Source of the DNA: Microbotryum silenes-acaulis
Lineage: Eukaryota > Basidiomycota > Microbotryomycetes > Microbotryales > Microbotryaceae
Direction: 5' to 3'
DNA: 64,000 bases
Assembly (NCBI GenBank): GCA_003665825.1
Contig: QPFY01000010.1
Location: 1-64,000 of the forward strand
Positions 49,442-61,500 of this stretch are shown here, piece by piece (position 1 is the stretch's first letter; every line of letters begins with the position of its first letter). The position numbers were made by a program, and so were the translations under genes. The notes under the pieces are model-generated. The model was given only the letters and a program-made list of their open reading frames with translations, did not search any database and was not told the DNA's origin.

Positions 49442-52181
49442 TCAATCGTCGTAGCCTCGACCACTCCTCTGCTTCTCACGCTTCTTCTTGAAGTGTTTCT
49501 TGTCGGACGAGTCTTGCCCTTTCTCAGCCGCTGCCGCCGCCTTCGCCGCTTTCGCCGCCACTCGACGGGCCTTCTTGATCGGAACCTTGTTGCCCGATTC
49601 ATCGACTTGGCCCTGTTGGTGCGGGAACATCCTGACGCGACTGAAGCTCGCCCCGTTCTTCTCCCCGGCGACGCCTCGAACCCCCGGAAGGCCTACCAGT
49701 TCCTTGGAAGTAAAGAACCTTCGGTCCAAAGCTTTCGCCCTCGCAGATTGGCGAGTTTTGCTCATCGCTTGAGCAGCACCTTCTTCCCCAACCTGGGAAA
49801 TATACGTATCGGCCTTGACGGGGACACGGGTCGTCGGCGCTCGCTTGGCTCTCAAAAGGCCCATCGACTTGAGCCTGTCGACGTCGCGATTCTCGGAGTT
49901 GAACTCTTCCTCGGTGACGGAGGGTGGTGGTGAGCAATAGAGCAACTTGCCGTTGACGTAATCCTTGAGCACGACACGAGCCGCGCGGGAAGTGTCGGCG
50001 TTTCCCATCCCACCAGTGAAGTAACCTCGGGCGACTGGGTGTCCGAAAATGAAGCAGGGGAAAGTGGCGGTAATAAGTCAGCTAAGCTGGACATGGCCAG
50101 AACGCGGTGTTCTTGAACTCACTGGCATAAGTAGTCATGAATTCTGCAGCGGTAGGGACACCCGTTCCCCCTTCGCTGATGGGAAGTGTGGGGATTCTCA
50201 AACCATACGTCCCCTCAAGGACCGCTTGTGGGACACGCTTGATGATGAGCGCGATCGGACCCGTAAACTCGCGGAGTTGATCGATAGGGAGCACACCGTC
50301 GCAAACGAGGTGGGCCTGAGTCGAAGCGAACTGGGGGAACACAAGGCCCGGGCAATCGCAAAGCAGCACATCGGCAGAGAGCCGGATAGTCTGAAAATGT
50401 TTCGTCTTGCCCGGCGTCGATGAAACCGAGACTTTCTTCTCGCCGATCAGAGCGTTTATGGTCGATGACTTTCCGACGTTGGGATAGCCCACAAGACCGA
50501 CCGTCATTCTTTCGGCGGAAAATCCACGAGCGACAGACACTGCAGGAGAGTTCGTGGAGGGTAGTCAGAGACTAGCTCCACCCGCCGCATACGTGGATTT
50601 AGCCGCCCGTGGGTGCACTTACCTTTGGGGGCGTGCTTCAAAAACAGGTCCTCAAGCTCCAGGACGGTGAGAATTCGGGTGCGGGGAGACTCGCCCTCTG
50701 TCGTAATTTCGAGCCCCGAGCGCATGCGCTTTGCCAGTTCATCGATCCCATCGTCGTCATCACCCTCCGAATCACTGTCCTCCTCGTCCTGTGGCGAACG
50801 TCCAAGGTTCGATGATCCGGGCCCCCTCACGTCCTCGAGCGTGCGAAGCTTGTTGCCGGATTTGGGAATCTTCATCCCCGGTGCCAAGGCCTCGACGTCC
50901 TCCTGCCTGCGTGCCTCAACAATGGGGTCATAGTCTTCGTGGTCGCTTGAACCTTCCTCGGTGTCGTCGGCGCCGGACTCGGAGCCTTCGTCGCTGCTCT
51001 CCACAAGCGCTTCGCGACGGGCTCGTTCCTCCTGAAGGGCGATCCCATGCGCGGCCGAGAAGAAAGCGTACTGGATCTTGTTCGCCTCGAAGTAGTCGGC
51101 CCAGCCTTGGCGTTGCTTTTGGGTGAGCAGATCGGATTTATTGATGAGCAGCAAGTTCTTGCGCTCCCCACGGGGGCGGCTCTCGGCTTGGGTCGAGGTC
51201 GATGCTTGACCTTGGGCGGTCTCAACGCTCTCGTCCGAGTCGTTATTGGTGTCGTTGAGTTCGAGCACGTACTTTTCGAGGTCTTCGGAGCGGAAGGTGA
51301 GCGGACTGCGCGCGTCGACGATTTGAACGATCAGATCCGAGCGCTCGCAAGTGCGCCACAACTGTCTCCAGACCTCGAGGTTGCGTTCGAACGGAGTCAG
51401 CAGCAGGGCATGGTTGTCTTGCAAGCTATAAAACATCCAAAAAAAAGTGCCGGATCAGTCGGCTCGCAGTCCTTTCCCCGAATCTTGATACGTCGACTGC
51501 TTACTCGGCAAGTCCACGGCGCCACTCCAAGAACGAGTCCCGCTCCCTGCGCTCGAGCTCGACGGTGGTCATCTTGCGGTTCCAAGGCGGACGACGGGGC
51601 ACCTGAAGGCGCTGGAAATTGTCGACTTGCTTCTGACGGAGCTCGCGTTCCTGTTGGGGCGTGAGCAGGTATGGGTTATGACTCGCGGCGGTGAGATTCG
51701 GGTCTGCGACGACTTTGATGTTTTGTCGTTCTGCGTTGGTAGGCCGAATCGGATTATGTCAGTACGCGCGGTAGCACCGGCACCAGTATTGCTAGCTGTA
51801 GTGCGAATGGGTGGTGACACTGACCTGCTGCAAAGTCGGTCTCGGCCAAAGCGGCGGTCGTCAGGAACTCGTCGAGATCGTTCTCCTGCGTCACCGACTT
51901 GAGCCCGGCGGCGATCTCCGAGTTGTGCTGCAGCGCATTCGCAAACCCCAGTAAAGAAGCTTAGTCCTAAACATCGAATATGATCATCTACACACACACT
52001 CTCTCTCTCTCTCTCGCCAACTCGTCCCTAATGGCGCTCAATCCACTTCAAACGCAACACTGACCAAAGTCGGATCGGCCATCATCTTGGCATGCTTCGC
52101 ACGACGGTTGATGATCGCTCGCCCGAGGCCGTTCTTGTCCGTCTTTTTCTTCTGGACTCCATTCTTGCGTTCCGAGACCAT
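49442..52181 (-). CDS. LSG1: Lsg1, circularly permuted GTPase for 60S maturation
   Basis: Cytoplasmic GTPase that releases Nmd3 from pre-60S subunits. Exons 52181-52065, 51927-51825, 51730-51505, 51425-50623, 50539-50123 and 50034-49442 join in frame to 752 residues. The GTPase motifs occur in permuted order, as in the YRG/YawG family: DARSPL (G5) near 195, NKSD (G4) near 242, GYPNVGKSS (G1) near 432, STPGKTKH (G2), DCPGL (G3) near 478. The N-terminus NGLGRAIINRR and the C-terminal ARVVLKDYVNGKLLYCSPPP plus a basic tail are typical. An acidic insert (EGSSDHEDYD, DEEDSDSEGDDDDG) separates G4 and G1. The second exon uses a CTGCAG acceptor, the only one that keeps frame. Confidence 0.95.
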
Positions 52182-52672
52182 GGGGGGCGTTCTTGGAGTG
52201 GGTGTCGCTCGCGGGTGGGTGGGTCGTACTAGTGAGTGCGAGCGAGCTGCGACAATAGGTGGCGGTTGGCTGCGAAGCATGCGAAGCCCCAAGGGCTCGT
52301 CCGCCGCGAGTAAAGCCGAGTCGGCGGGCGCAAGCTATTATATTAGCTCAAGCGTGAGGTCTGCTGAAATCAGCTGGGCAGACTCGGCGTCGATGGATTG
52401 TGAATCACACAGACATGACCTCATCGCGCTATCTTAATTCAACACCATGCTTCGAGTATCCTGTGTATTGCATCCAACGGCAATCTTTGCAGCCCCCCCC
52501 CCCCCCCCCTAAAAAAAGAGAAAAATCGGACCTGGGCGTATATGCTCTCACATCCTAGGCGAAAACCTCATCCTGGACTCAAAAATAGCATCTTCATCCC
52601 TATTCTAACCGTAGTTGCTCCTCCACCTCTTCCTTTCTCTAAAAAAATAACCCCCCTTCTCCAACCCTTTCG
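52182..52672. other. Spacer LSG1 5' / UTP25 3' with a (C)17 run
   Basis: About 490 bp, including the LSG1 promoter and UTP25 3' end. A 17-base C run lies at 52493-52509. No gene seen. Confidence 0.6.
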
Positions 52673-55536
52673 TCAAAACAAGTAAGCAAACTTGGTTTCA
52701 TCCGCCCCCGCACCCGTCATCTTGCGCGCATCGACATCCCCACAAATCCTCTCCAACCTCAACAGGTCGAACTTGGAAAAGATGACCTGACTCGTGATTT
52801 CGCTCGCATCGATACCTTCGACCGTCGTTCGATTCGGGTCATCGTACGACGCGACGGTGACTTGACCAGGTCGAGTGAAGGGGAAGGAAAGGATTTCGGG
52901 GTAGAATTGCGGGTGGTCCGGTGGGGCATAGAAGACAAAGGTCTTGGCGCCTCGGAGGCGATACCTAAACATCGGCGCACGAGAGTGTCAGAAGTCAGTC
53001 ACCGCAAGCGAACCCCTTGGGGTCGAAGCAGCTCATCCGATTGAACTGACCGACGGAAAAAGTGGAAGCGCTCCGTCACCAATAGGAACGACGTTTTCCC
53101 GGCAAAGAATGCGCCGCGTGCCCTCGAAACATCCGGTGTGGGAGTGTACCTGACGGAAAAAGAACGCAGAGACAATTACAACACCGTAAGACCACGAACT
53201 GAAGTGTACAAGGTACTCACTCGGATATGGAAGAGAAGGAGAAATCGTCGAGCTTCTTGAGGTACTTTTTCAGGCGCACGAAATCAAAGTAGGAAGGCAC
53301 GAAGATGATGGTCTGCGACGAGCTCACAGCCGATCGACGCAACATCGGCAACGTCTGCACAAAACCGCAGCGTCAGTGTCCAGCTTTTGTACCCTATGCA
53401 GAAAGCGGGGACGGCATGCAGAAAGCGAGGACGGCTGACCTTGGTCGTAAAGTGCTCGAACCGCATATCGTCCTCCTTGTACACATCTGCGCACTCGAAC
53501 CTCGTGAAAACCTGCTTGACGCCTTTGGGCACCTGGGTGAGCAAGCCGTCGTGCTTGACCTCGGCCTTGAGCTTTCCGTCGATGTTGACGAGGCTTCGGT
53601 TGTACAGCGATCGAATCTCAGGTGTCTCGTATGCGGATAAGAGGATGCTTTGGCGAAGATGTAAAGCTCTTTTGGGGGGCCAAACAAAAAGAGAGATCTC
53701 AGCTCTGGGCAAGCTTTTGCGGACGCGAGAGAGCGATCCCGTTTGTTCACTCACTTGCCGTCCAAGTACCACGGCTTGACTCGTGAGAAGTCACACCCGT
53801 GAGCTTCCTCGGGCAATTTATTGAGACGGTCCATGATGAACTGGGAAAGATTGGAGAATTACGGGAATCAGTTTGATGCGTCCAAGACGTTCGAATGAGG
53901 GGTCGCGAAAGCTCACCGAGACGTGGTCCCAATTCTGCATCAGCATGACGTCCATTTGGTCAACGATCAGGATTTCGATCGAAGACAAAAAGTCGGCGTC
54001 GTCCCTAATGACGAAGAAGACGCTCATGCGTTGTTAGTCGACTGCGGCGTGCATAGCGCGCCACCTCTTTCGTAACTCACTTCTCCTTCTCGATACTGGT
54101 CCTCAATCCCAAAGGGCTGGCGACGATAATATCGCAAGAATAGAACTCTGAAAAGAGCTTCAGACTCTTGCGCGTAACCTTGATCCCCAGCCTGAAACTA
54201 TCGTCAATGTTACCGCGGAAGGTCTCGACATGGTCAGCAGGGTAATCCTGAGGGTTCTCGGCCAACTTGTCGGAAGCGCCTGCGGGGAGCAGGTACTCGG
54301 TGTCGAATCGGGCGCGATTCTCAATCGTCTCGGCTTGGGAGGTACGGGTGAGGAGGTCGACCCATGCATGGGCTGAATTGCGGAAGGGTGCGAGGACGAG
54401 CACCTTGGGTCGGGTGAAGCCTTGGTCCTGGATGTTGCGCGGTGGTACGGACGACGACGATGAGGCGGCAGGGGCTTGGGGGGTTTGGCCCTTCTTTGTA
54501 GGCGCCGCAGGTGTGCTCGCTGCTAGCTTGGAGAGGTGTTCGTTGTTTTTCAACACCTTGGTGCGTGTTCTGTAAAGACCAATTCGGCGGGGTCACGTGG
54601 TTAGTTGCGCCGAATGACTCGTAGGGACGATGGCGGGGACGGGGCGGGCGGACTTGCCGGAGCACGTGATTCATGCTGTGGAGAGCCAACGCGGCGCGGA
54701 GTTGGTCGTGGCGCTGCGGTGTGAGGCTCGGGTAGAGCACGTCCTTGTAGGTCGATAGGAGGGATAGCCATCCTTGGTCGAAGGGCGGGAGGGAGGCTGA
54801 TGAATGGAGAAGGAAGAGGGGGAACGATGCGAGCGAGTATGAGCACACAAATGACCGCATCCAAGCAGAATTGTGATGGCTCACCGGAAGCAGACGAGTT
54901 GATGTTTTCGCGATAGTTGTCGAGCAATTTCGAGTTGTACAGTTTGTCAATCCGCTTGGGATCGACGAAAGTGGCAGTCGACGACGAGGTTGTCGCAGCC
55001 GAGTTCGCAGCCGAAGACGAACTCGCAGACGAGGTCGACGGTTGCGAAGCTCGAGCGGAGGTCTCGGCGGCGGGGACGAGGGCGGAGGTGGAGGTGGAGG
55101 TGGAGGTCGCGCAGGATGATTCGTGAAAGGTTGCGAGATGAGGAATGACGCGTTTCTGCCTCGGACTCGATTCGAATTTGGTGGGTATGGCTTCGGACGC
55201 GGTGTTCCAATGCAGCTCAAAAGGATCGTCGAGAAGCTGCTCCTGCTCCTGATCGTGATCTTGATCGTGGTGCTCGTCGTGCGCAGCTGCAAGTGCTGGG
55301 GTGGGCTGTTGCTCGTTCTTCTTTTCTGGTACTGTTTGCTTCTCTTCTTGCACCTTGGCCCTTTTGGCGATCGAATACCAGTCGCGGCTAATCGAGGCCT
55401 CCGTCGGGGAGGAGGTGGTCCCGTTTCGCTTGAGTGGGTTCTGCTGCTTGTAGTGCTTCGATCCGAGGTGGGCCGACTGCACGTTGAGGATCGTCAACAA
55501 CTTCACCGCCGGATCGAGGTCGGCCATGTCCTTCAT
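52673..55536 (-). CDS. UTP25: Utp25, U3 small-subunit processome factor
   Basis: Nucleolar DEAD-box-like protein (human DEF/Utp25) required for early 18S rRNA processing. The first exon (55536-54885) encodes [20 protein letters not shown], then low-complexity acidic and Ser-rich sequence. The family core follows: [16 protein letters not shown] and [10 protein letters not shown] (about 54770-54660), [21 protein letters not shown] (about 54400), [21 protein letters not shown] (about 54100), [19 protein letters not shown] (about 53950), and the C-terminus [23 protein letters not shown] ending TKFAYLF. As in the family, the helicase Walker and DEAD residues are degenerate, so ATPase activity is doubtful. 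Several introns; not all junctions were mapped. An upstream in-frame ATG at 55707 lies in a minisatellite and is unlikely to be used. Confidence 0.92.
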
Positions 55537-55641
55537 GTTGTAGGAGATGGATATGTAGTGGGTCTTGAGGTGGGGAAAGAGATGAATCGCGGAGGAGGAA
55601 AGCTGAGCGAGGCGCAAGTGAGGCGCATCCAATATAGTCAT

Positions 55642-55720
55642 CCATAGCCAATAGCCAACAGCCAATAGCCAAGGGCCAATAGCGAATAGCGAATAGCCAA
55701 TAGCCAATAGCCAATAGCGA
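55642..55720. promoter_or_regulatory. CCAAT-box minisatellite in the UTP25/SAD1 divergent promoter
   Basis: About eleven units of a 7-bp repeat AGCCAAT, with variants such as AGCGAAT. Six exact CCAAT pentamers are on the plus strand. It lies within the 227 bp between the start codons of UTP25 and SAD1 and about 45 bp before the SAD1 ATG. CCAAT is the site of the HAP/NF-Y complex; use here is inferred. Confidence 0.65.
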
Positions 55721-55763
55721 CACGAGTCTCGGCCGAGCGCGCTTCTATTCTCTTCAACGCGCC

Positions 55764-58332
55764 ATGTCGACCGAAGCAGATCAAGACTGGTCCAAACTCA
55801 AGGTTGTACAGCTCAAGGTTAGCACCACAGGTCCTCCTAGCTGAGCAGCTGAGCCGAGCCGAGTTGCTGACCTGACCGTTCCCCTCGCTGGGACGCTACT
55901 TCCACCAGGCGCACCTCAAGGATCGTGGCCTCGCCGTCGTAGGCAAAAAGGATGAGCTCGTACAACGTCTGACCGACTACTACAAGCAGCAGCAGCAGCA
56001 GCAGCAGCAACTGTTAAAGCCAGAACACGAACACGAAGCAGAGCCAGAGCCAGAGCTAGAGCCGGCCGATAACGATGACGATGACGATGACGATGCAGCT
56101 GCACCCATCGAGGCCCCTGCCGTCGACGACTCGTCAGTACAAGAGGTCGAAATCACAACGCAAGCATTAAAACCTCGGATCAGATCAGCGGAAAGCTTGG
56201 CTACCCAGAACGGCCACAACGAACTGCCCAAACCCAAACGTGCCAAGTTGGACATCGACCCGGGCACACCCACCCAGCCGCCACCGTCCCCACCACCACC
56301 AGCACCAGAGACGAAACAGGAAGAGCTTCAAGAACACAATGCACACGCTCCTCACGGCGGTGATGATGATGACAGCAAGCCCAAAGACGATCCCGAGGAG
56401 CCGCCAGACTATGACCTGCAGTTCCAAGCCATCGACGATCAGGACGACTCAACACGGCCGACCGACCTCTACCTCGACACAGTGAGTCTCATCAAGCACG
56501 ACTAGTCTGAATAATCACGCAACCAAGTCCGACACTGACCACTTCCCCACTCCGACCTACCCTCGGGTCAGATCAACCGCCACGCGCTCGACTTTGACTT
56601 TGAGCGACTGTGTTCCGTCACGCTCAGCCAGAACAACATTTACGCCTGCCTCGTCGACGGCAAGTACTTCCAGGGACGCGGCAAGTCCAGTCCCGCCTAC
56701 GCTCATTCGATCGCAGAGGACCACCACGTCTTCATCAACCTCACAACTCAAAAGGTGGGGGTACCCCCGCATCCATCCTCCTCACACGCTTCCCACGCTG
56801 ACTCGTGCCCCATTCGCCTCCAGGTCCACGTGCTTCCCGACGGTTACGAAGTCCACGACCCCTCCCTCGACGACATCAAGTACCACCTCTTCCCCACCTT
56901 CACCCCGACCCTCTTGCAGCGCATCGATGCCGCCGAAAATCCGAGCTACGACCTCGCCCAGAAACCCTACTACCCCGGTTTCGTCGGTCTCAACAACATC
57001 AAAGCCAATTCGTACATGAACTGCATTCTCCACGCCCTCGTTCACGTGACGCCCTTGCGCAATTACTTCATCCTCGACCCGCACGTCACCTCGTCCGACG
57101 CGACCGAGCTTGTCCGTCGCTTTTCGATGCTCTGTCGCAAAATTTGGAATCCGCGCGCCTTCAAGGCCCAAGTATCACCGCACGAACTCTTACAGGAATG
57201 CGCCAACGCGAGTGCCAAGCGCTTCAAGATCACCCAGGCCAGCGATCCGCTCGAGTTTCTGGGCTGGCTGCTCAATGCCCTTCATCGCGATTTGGGAGGC
57301 AACAAAAAACCAAAATCGAGTACGTCTACACCTGACTTTCGTGAACTTGGTTCGCTCGCATTTGCTGAGTGGAATGAGTTGGCTCCTCCAGGCGTTATCT
57401 ACAGCGCTTTCCAGGGCGAAGTCCGAGTCGACGATCAGCAGGTCCTCACCACGGGCGAATACGGCGGCAAACCACGCTTCGATCTTGACCGAGGTACGTT
57501 CCGCTTGACCTCGATCTTCGCGCGTTCCATACTAATCTATATCTTTTGTACCCTTCCAGACATCAAATCCACCACGAACCCCTTTCTCTTCCTCGCGATC
57601 GACCTCCCCCCACCCCCCGTCTTCCAAGACTCGGTCGAAACCAACATCATCCCCCAAGTGCCCATCTCCGCCGTGCTAGCCAAATACGACGGAAGGACCA
57701 CGCAGGAATCCAAGGGCATGCTCCGAAGATGGAAGTTGACGAGGTTACCGCCGTTCTTAATATTGCACATCAAGCGCTTCACGAAGAATAACTTTGTCGA
57801 GGAGAAGAACCCGACGATCGTCAATTTCCCGCTTAGAGGGGTCGATATGGCGGATTGTGAGTCGGAGCACCCAACCAGAGTTCCATTTCGAGGCTGTACA
57901 AGCTGAAATTATATTACCTCCTAGATGTCGAAGGCAATCAGTCCATTGCGCAACACTACGACCTCGTATCCAACATCACCCATTCCTCAGCCGCCGGTAC
58001 AGCACGAGAAGAAACGACGTGGAAAGTCAACGTCCATCTCCGAACGCAAAGGGATCTAGAGACGGGCAAGTTGAGCCGACCTGGGAAAGGTGACGACGAT
58101 GAGAAGTGGTATGCGATTCAGGACTTGATCGTCGAGGAGATCAATCAGCAGTTGATCCCGTTGGGGGAGAGTTATATTCAGGTGAGCGCTAGATTGATCT
58201 GAACGCGTAGAAGAGAAGAGGTGCTGATGATCCTTTGCACTCGAAATGATCTGTCAGATCTGGGAACGGCGAGGAGCGGTGAACCAGCCCCTAGTTGTAG
58301 AAAAGCCCAAACCCAAGTCGACCAAAATTTGA
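55764..58332 (+). CDS. SAD1: Sad1/USP39 tri-snRNP protein with an N-terminal SAP domain
   Basis: Catalytically dead ubiquitin-protease homologue that stabilises the U4/U6.U5 tri-snRNP. Exons 55764-55817, 55909-56481, 56572-56754, 56824-57319, 57392-57493, 57560-57856, 57925-58181 and 58258-58332 join in frame to 678 residues. A SAP motif (KLKVVQLKAHLKDRGL...KKDELVQRL, 11-41) is followed by eight Gln and an acidic/Pro-rich linker. A ZnF-UBP-like domain (about 215-300) has one usual zinc Cys as Asp (YACLVDGKYFQGRG). The USP fold starts GLNNIKANSYMNCIL near 325, with Ser where active enzymes have Cys. KRFTKNNF, YDLVSNITH and a final YIQIWERRG are family marks. Divergent from UTP25, convergent with the kinase gene. 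Confidence 0.95.
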
Positions 58333-58510
58333 AAAAACAACGACGGGATATCTTGCAATGCAGACCAGCAGCAAGGGGTTTGCCAAGTCAAAGACAACGA
58401 GCGAACGACAGTGAGGTGTGAAGAAAATAATCAACAACATATCGATGCAAGAAATGCGAACGAAAAAGACGAAAGACGAAAATGCCAAAAAGGGACCCTC
58501 ACGATGAGAC
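58333..58510. other. Convergent intergenic spacer SAD1 / Cdc7-like kinase
   Basis: 178 bp between stop codons, no gene seen. Confidence 0.55.
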
Positions 58511-61500
58511 TCAGGGTAAGGGCGGACGAGTCGAGGTCGAATCGCGACGCGCAAGCGAGCTGTATCGGCGGTGATCCGACGTTGTCCGAGGTGTACCCGA
58601 GCTCGTCGAGCGAGGTGTTGCCGCACCCGGTATCCTCGGTGAAGAAGTCGACGGCGTCGACCGTACCTCACTGCTTTCGGCGCTTGACGCAGTCGACGCC
58701 AAGCCAGCTCCCGCCTTGGAAAGGAACAACATCGCCGCCCCATCCGAAGCAGTCCTCCTCAACTTCCTAACCCCCAACCCCACGCCCCCTCTCAATCGCC
58801 GATCCCTGACCCTCTTCAAATCCTTTCCCAACTCCTTCGCCAACTCCTTCACCAAGATCGCCTGATCGTGATCGGCCAGTCTAGCCACCGCAGGACCCAA
58901 CAACGTCGCGACGCGTTCACGTTCTTGTCGATCAATTGAAAGAGCTTCCCAGGCCGTTTTGGCGAGTCGCAAGAGATTCAGTCGGGCAATCGTCTTGCTC
59001 GTCCGGCCTAGACGGTCGATGATGCGTTTCCAGAAGCCGTGCTGCGCAGCGAGTTTGGCCGCGAGGGGTGTCGAAGTGCGGAGAATCTGTCGGGTTGACC
59101 GCTTGTAAGCTTCCAAGCTAAGGCCATGATAGACTTTTGCGTATGACTGACCTTATTGAGAGGTTCAAGATGAGCATCAAAGGCCGTACTCTTGGCTGTA
59201 CAGAACAGATGATTGAGCGACTGGACGGAGGAAGGTTCGAGCAAGCACTGTTCGACACGCGCCGGTTCGTCAAGTAACCAAGAGAGGATTGAGTCCATCG
59301 CGGCGATGGACCAGAATGGATCGTGGAGTAATCCGACATATAACTTGAGACCGTCGTAGCGCCAGAGACTGTCGAATCCGGGACACGATCGTGAGCAGAC
59401 TGACCGAGAGTCATCAAACCGAGAAAGGCACAGGTCACTCACAGTCTCCGACAAGTCTTGCTCGCATGAGCAAAGTCGCAAAGAATTGGTAGAGCGAATT
59501 GCTTGAGAGGCGAACTGCCAGCAACGAGCATCTTGAGCGCAGGGATGGCCCCTGCAGACGCTGCCTCCTCTTGTCGGGCCTTGCTGAGTCGACAGAGGTT
59601 GAAGAGCGCGTTGACGACGTGATTTTGTACCTCCTAATTTCTCCGAATGATCATGAGCACAATGCCCATTACGAGAACGACGCTGACTGAGACCCACAGC
59701 AGCAAGCTTGCCCTCCATCTGTCGAGAGAGCACGCGCACGAGCACCTCGATCGCATTGGCGTTTTGGAGCACCTCGAGCGCGCTCGGGATCATGGTCAGA
59801 TGCTTGATCGTCTTGAGTAAGATCGCGAGCAGGTCCACTTGCTCGGACAGTATGCCGACGGCTTTGATCAACCCTTCTCCGACAGACCAGAATCGAATCA
59901 GCACGGATCGGGGAATCGAAGATGGATCCCGTGGAAACTCACGCAATACCACTACTCGTTGCGCAACAGCTGAAGCGATCTTGTGATCCGCTTGTGCGAA
60001 AAGCAAAAAGATCCTAACGATCTTGGCCCGTGCACTCTCAGCCAGCTCGTCTTCGTCCGTGGCGACGCTGATCAGCGCACTCGACAGGGGTTCCAGCAGC
60101 CCTTCTTGCGAAAATATGCGACAAAAGTCGGTGCGAGGCGTGGCGAACTAGACGAATCAAGCCGTCACAAGCGCGTCAGTCGAGCGTCTAAGTCGATCCT
60201 ATTTGACTGTGACTCACCTGCATCTCAAAGACGCGACTGATCCCGTCCACGGCCATCCAGACAAGATCTTTACCCTCCTCATCTGTTACAGCGCGATCGC
60301 GATTAGCCCATCTCTAGTTCGACTAGAGCAGTCGAGAGGGAACTCACAGCTCTCATCCATAAGCATCGTTACCAGTGTTCGCAGACCACAGCAACTAATG
60401 AACATCTGGAGCGTGAGCAATGACGTTCGGCAGACCGAGCCCACGAAGAGCGCTGCCTCGAGTCGAATGTCGCGCGAGTATCGGTTCGACGCGAAGACCA
60501 TCATGACGGGACAACCACCGACGAGCTGAGAGGCGATTCAGCTCATTCAGTCCGCGTTCACCTCGCTGTGAAGAACGTAGATGCTACAACTCACACAGAT
60601 CTTCTCCAAAATCGGTGGATCAGACGAGATAACCAGATTGACGACCCTCAATAAGATCGCAATAACCTCGCGCGAGCGCGTGACCCGCAACAACTCGATC
60701 GCCGTAAGCATCCCATGGGCTTGTGTGAAGTGCGCCCGAACCTCGACCGATTCTTCCAAGATCGTGATCAGATCGAGGGAAAGCTCGCGCAAGGTGACTT
60801 CGTCGTGTTCGGCAGATATCGCATCGATGAGATCGCTGACGACGTCGCATAGCCGCGCGTGCTTGTCCCGTGCGATATTAGCTTCGAAATCACCACTCTC
60901 GATGTCGTTTGCGAGGTCCACTTCAGCGAATGGGTCTTCCTCATCGCTGTCGACATCTCCCAACTGGAATGAAGTCGCGTATTAGATCGACTTGCAGGGA
61001 TATCCGGCGACAACGCGAGCAATCGTAACTCACCCAGGACTTGGAAGACAGCCTCGTTGCCAAACGCAACGATTCCGCCGTGGTTATGCCATTCTCGCTA
61101 GCGCCCGTGCCTTTCCCAAACAGATCCGAGTAATCCTCGCTCCCAACCTCGCTGTACTTTTCCATGGTCCGACGAGTCGCATCCACGGGGCTGCTCTCGT
61201 AGCAAGTCGGGTCGGATCGTGTCGTTGAGCCGCTCCAAGCTGGTGACGAAACGGCATTGCTGAGGGGAGCGAGAGGGCGGCGGGTGGTCCCCCTGAGCGA
61301 CGCGCTCCTTTCGGCTCCTGGCGGGGTGGAAGAGGGTGTGAGTACCTGGGGGTTGAGCACCGAGTCGGAGATGTCCTTCGGGTGGAGGATTCGCTTCCTC
61401 GAGAATATTTGAGCCTGTAGGTGAACGATCACTCAGCGTTCTGATCACTTCTATCTGTGAAACCCAAGTCCTCGAGCACTTACCTGCAAGCTGAGGACTC

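Noticed and set aside
54321..55292. Pro/Arg-rich 323-codon minus-strand frame
   Set aside because: Mostly an alternate frame of UTP25 exon 1; only its middle part (about 54800-54650) is a real UTP25 exon.
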